A stretch of 5,407 nucleotides of DNA from Vallitaleaceae bacterium (lineage in GTDB: Bacteria; Bacillota; Clostridia; Lachnospirales; Vallitaleaceae). The notes under the pieces were generated by a model. It made no database searches, was not told where the DNA came from, and was given only the letters and a program-made list of their open reading frames with translations. Below, piece after piece: positions 4,325 to 5,407 of this stretch. Location of the stretch: positions 1 through 5,407 of the forward strand of contig JAQICP010000267.1 of assembly GCA_027858555.1 (NCBI GenBank), given 5' to 3'. The position numbers were made by a program, and so were the translations under genes. Numbering within the stretch: position 1 is the first letter of the stretch; every line of letters starts with the position of its first letter.

Positions 4325-5407
4325 TTATAATGACTTGATTAGTTGTTTTAATTCTTCAGATAAAACTTTTGCAAGTTCAAAATCAGTTTTAACTAAAGCT
4401 AGCGCTATGGCTGTTTCAATTGTTTTTTTCTTTTGTTCATTCGCTAGATAATCTCTATCGAAATGACGGGCATAGATCGTCTTTCTGAACTTTCGCATAC
4501 TCATTTTCCGAACGGTCTTATTCTCGATAATCAGGACATAATCCATACAGTTCACGATAGAATAGTAATCATGAGAAATCATGATTACAGCACCTTTATA
4601 ATTGTCTATGGCTTTTTCAAGAGCAATTTGTGAATAAGTATCTAGATGACTTGTCGGTTCGTCAAGTAGTAACAGGTTTGCTTTGCTAGCCGAAACTTTA
4701 GCCAGTTGAAGTATGTTCTTTTCGCCACCGGACAGGGAGGCAATCTTTTGATGAAGAATTTCTCCTTCAAAACCATAATCTGCCATGTAGGCTTCTATCT
4801 TGGCATAAGTACTAAATCCAGCATCGATGAATTCTTCTTGTATTGTATTGTTCTCATTCAGGATTTCACCTTGAAGCTGAGACCGGTCAGCAATTGTCGT
4901 ATCTTCGGCAATCTCAATTGAAGCAAGGTTGTTTTTATAGATATCTCGAATCAGTGTTGTTTTACCTGTACCATTTGAACCAATGAGGGCTACTTTATCA
5001 GTGGATTTGATTTCGAAACTAACATTTTCCAGTAAGACTTCATCGAAACTGACACTATAATTGTTCACTTTTAAAGCAATCGTTTCATTGGTTTCAGGCG
5101 TAATACTGATTGAGGCATCATTACTATCAGCACTAATATTGATTGGGGTATCATCATTATTAGCATTATTATTGATTTCTGTATCATTAGTAGCAAGTGC
5201 ATCATCAGAGCCCAAATTGATATCCAACTGTTTGATATCTACGTAAGGTGCATCAACTTTTCGTGCTTCTAATCGTTCTTGAACTTTGACCCTGGCTTTT
5301 AGAGATTTGCCTTTTGCAGAGTCAGAATTATTGGTTGCAATAGCTCGAAGCTTATTGATTAAAGCATCATTTCTCTCGATTTCTTCAGCATCAGCTACAG
5401 CCAGTTC
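4325..5407 (-). CDS. ABC-F family ATPase, C-terminal part (linker plus second ATP-binding domain), 5'-partial
   Basis: A soluble, ribosome-associated type of ABC protein with two ATPase domains and no membrane segments. Here 360 residues are visible and the frame is open to the right edge, so the first ATPase domain lies outside. The TTG codon at 5227-5225 is an internal Leu, not a start. The first visible residues, ELAVADAEEIERNDALINKL followed by a basic helix with KGKSLKARVKVQERLEARKV, are the inter-domain linker that reaches the ribosome in ABC-F proteins. Then come a low-complexity insertion (5081-5212), Walker A GSNGTGKTT (4981-4955), signature LSGGEKNILQLAKV, Walker B LLLLDEPTSHLD and the switch ISHDYYSI. 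The charged C-terminal helices (EQKKKTIETAIALALVKTDFE) end the protein. Members either protect ribosomes from antibiotics or act as translation factors; the visible part does not separate these. Signature and Walker B differ slightly from the usual LSGGEKxR and EPTNHLD. It probably has no metabolic link to the MFS gene. Confidence 0.92.
   Translation of the reverse strand, partial: ELAVADAEEIERNDALINKLRAIATNNSDSAKGKSLKARVKVQERLEARKVDAPYVDIKQLDINLGSDDALATNDTEINNNANNDDTPINISADSNDASISITPETNETIALKVNNYSVSFDEVLLENVSFEIKSTDKVALIGSNGTGKTTLIRDIYKNNLASIEIAEDTTIADRSQLQGEILNENNTIQEEFIDAGFSTYAKIEAYMADYGFEGEILHQKIASLSGGEKNILQLAKVSASKANLLLLDEPTSHLDTYSQIALEKAIDNYKGAVIMISHDYYSIVNCMDYVLIIENKTVRKMSMRKFRKTIYARHFDRDYLANEQKKKTIETAIALALVKTDFELAKVLSEELKQLIKSL
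5081..5212 (-). repeat. Asn/Asp-rich low-complexity insertion in the ABC-F gene
   Basis: About 44 residues between the linker and the second ATPase domain are made almost only of Asn, Asp, Ser, Thr, Ala, Ile and Glu (for example TNDTEINNNANNDDTPINIS). The DNA is a degenerate run of triplets such as ATT, ATC and TCA on the plus strand, as expected from codon-level slippage. Such segments are normally disordered. It lies where ABC-F proteins usually have a short connection, so it probably acts as a flexible spacer. Length variation between strains would be expected. Confidence 0.7.

Noticed and set aside
4325..5227. The 300-residue frame starting at TTG (5227) as a complete single-domain ABC protein.
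   Set aside because: The frame continues to the right edge with a typical ABC-F linker sequence, so the TTG is an internal Leu codon and the gene is cut by the window.
4706..5246. Plus-strand open frames opposite the ABC-F gene, one of them hydrophobic (5061-5246).
   Set aside because: The hydrophobic look is the reverse reading of the Asn/Asp-rich low-complexity codons; there is no start signal and the ABC-F motifs on the other strand are unambiguous.

Overview
The window is AT-rich DNA whose gene content and signals suggest a low-GC Gram-positive bacterium (Bacillota, perhaps clostridial or Paenibacillus-like). The evidence is purine-rich ribosome binding sites, sigma-A-type promoters, an intrinsic terminator with a U tract, and protein families common in that group. 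This placement is inferred from style, not from a marker gene.

Left half, plus strand (1-2643): three genes resembling a small carbohydrate or cyclitol catabolism module. They are (i) the 3' part of a Gfo/Idh/MocA NAD(P)-dependent oxidoreductase that enters from outside the window, (ii) a complete TIM-barrel sugar phosphate isomerase/epimerase of the IolE/xylose-isomerase-like type, and (iii) a small single-domain cupin. The cupin ends in a strong intrinsic terminator (2606-2643). The genes are separated by 229 and 232 bp gaps, and the last two have their own promoter-like signals, so this is a cluster rather than a tight operon. Both gaps hold short degenerate tandem repeats: about 15-16 bp units after the oxidoreductase and about 10 bp units in the cupin leader.

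Middle (about 2684-2863, plus strand): a short open frame with no usable start that reads as the last 59 residues of a GH43-type glycoside hydrolase. I read it as the relic of a deleted glycosidase gene. Its stop overlaps, tail to tail, the end of the next gene.

Right half, minus strand (2856-5407): a complete 12-helix-type MFS transporter with the best promoter in the window (TTGATA-17 bp-TATAAT) and a GATATC dyad just upstream of its -35. Beyond it lies the C-terminal part of an ABC-F family ATPase, which continues past the right edge. The ABC-F protein carries an Asn/Asp/Ser/Thr-rich, repeat-like insertion just before its second ATPase domain.

Working together: the oxidoreductase, isomerase, cupin, glycosidase relic and MFS carrier suggest a locus that once released, imported and converted a sugar or sugar acid. 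The substrate cannot be read from the sequence. The ABC-F gene is probably an unrelated translation-associated neighbour. I see no wholly new system. The most notable items are the GH43 relic, the repeat-filled spacers, the operator-like dyads and the low-complexity insertion in the ABC-F protein.
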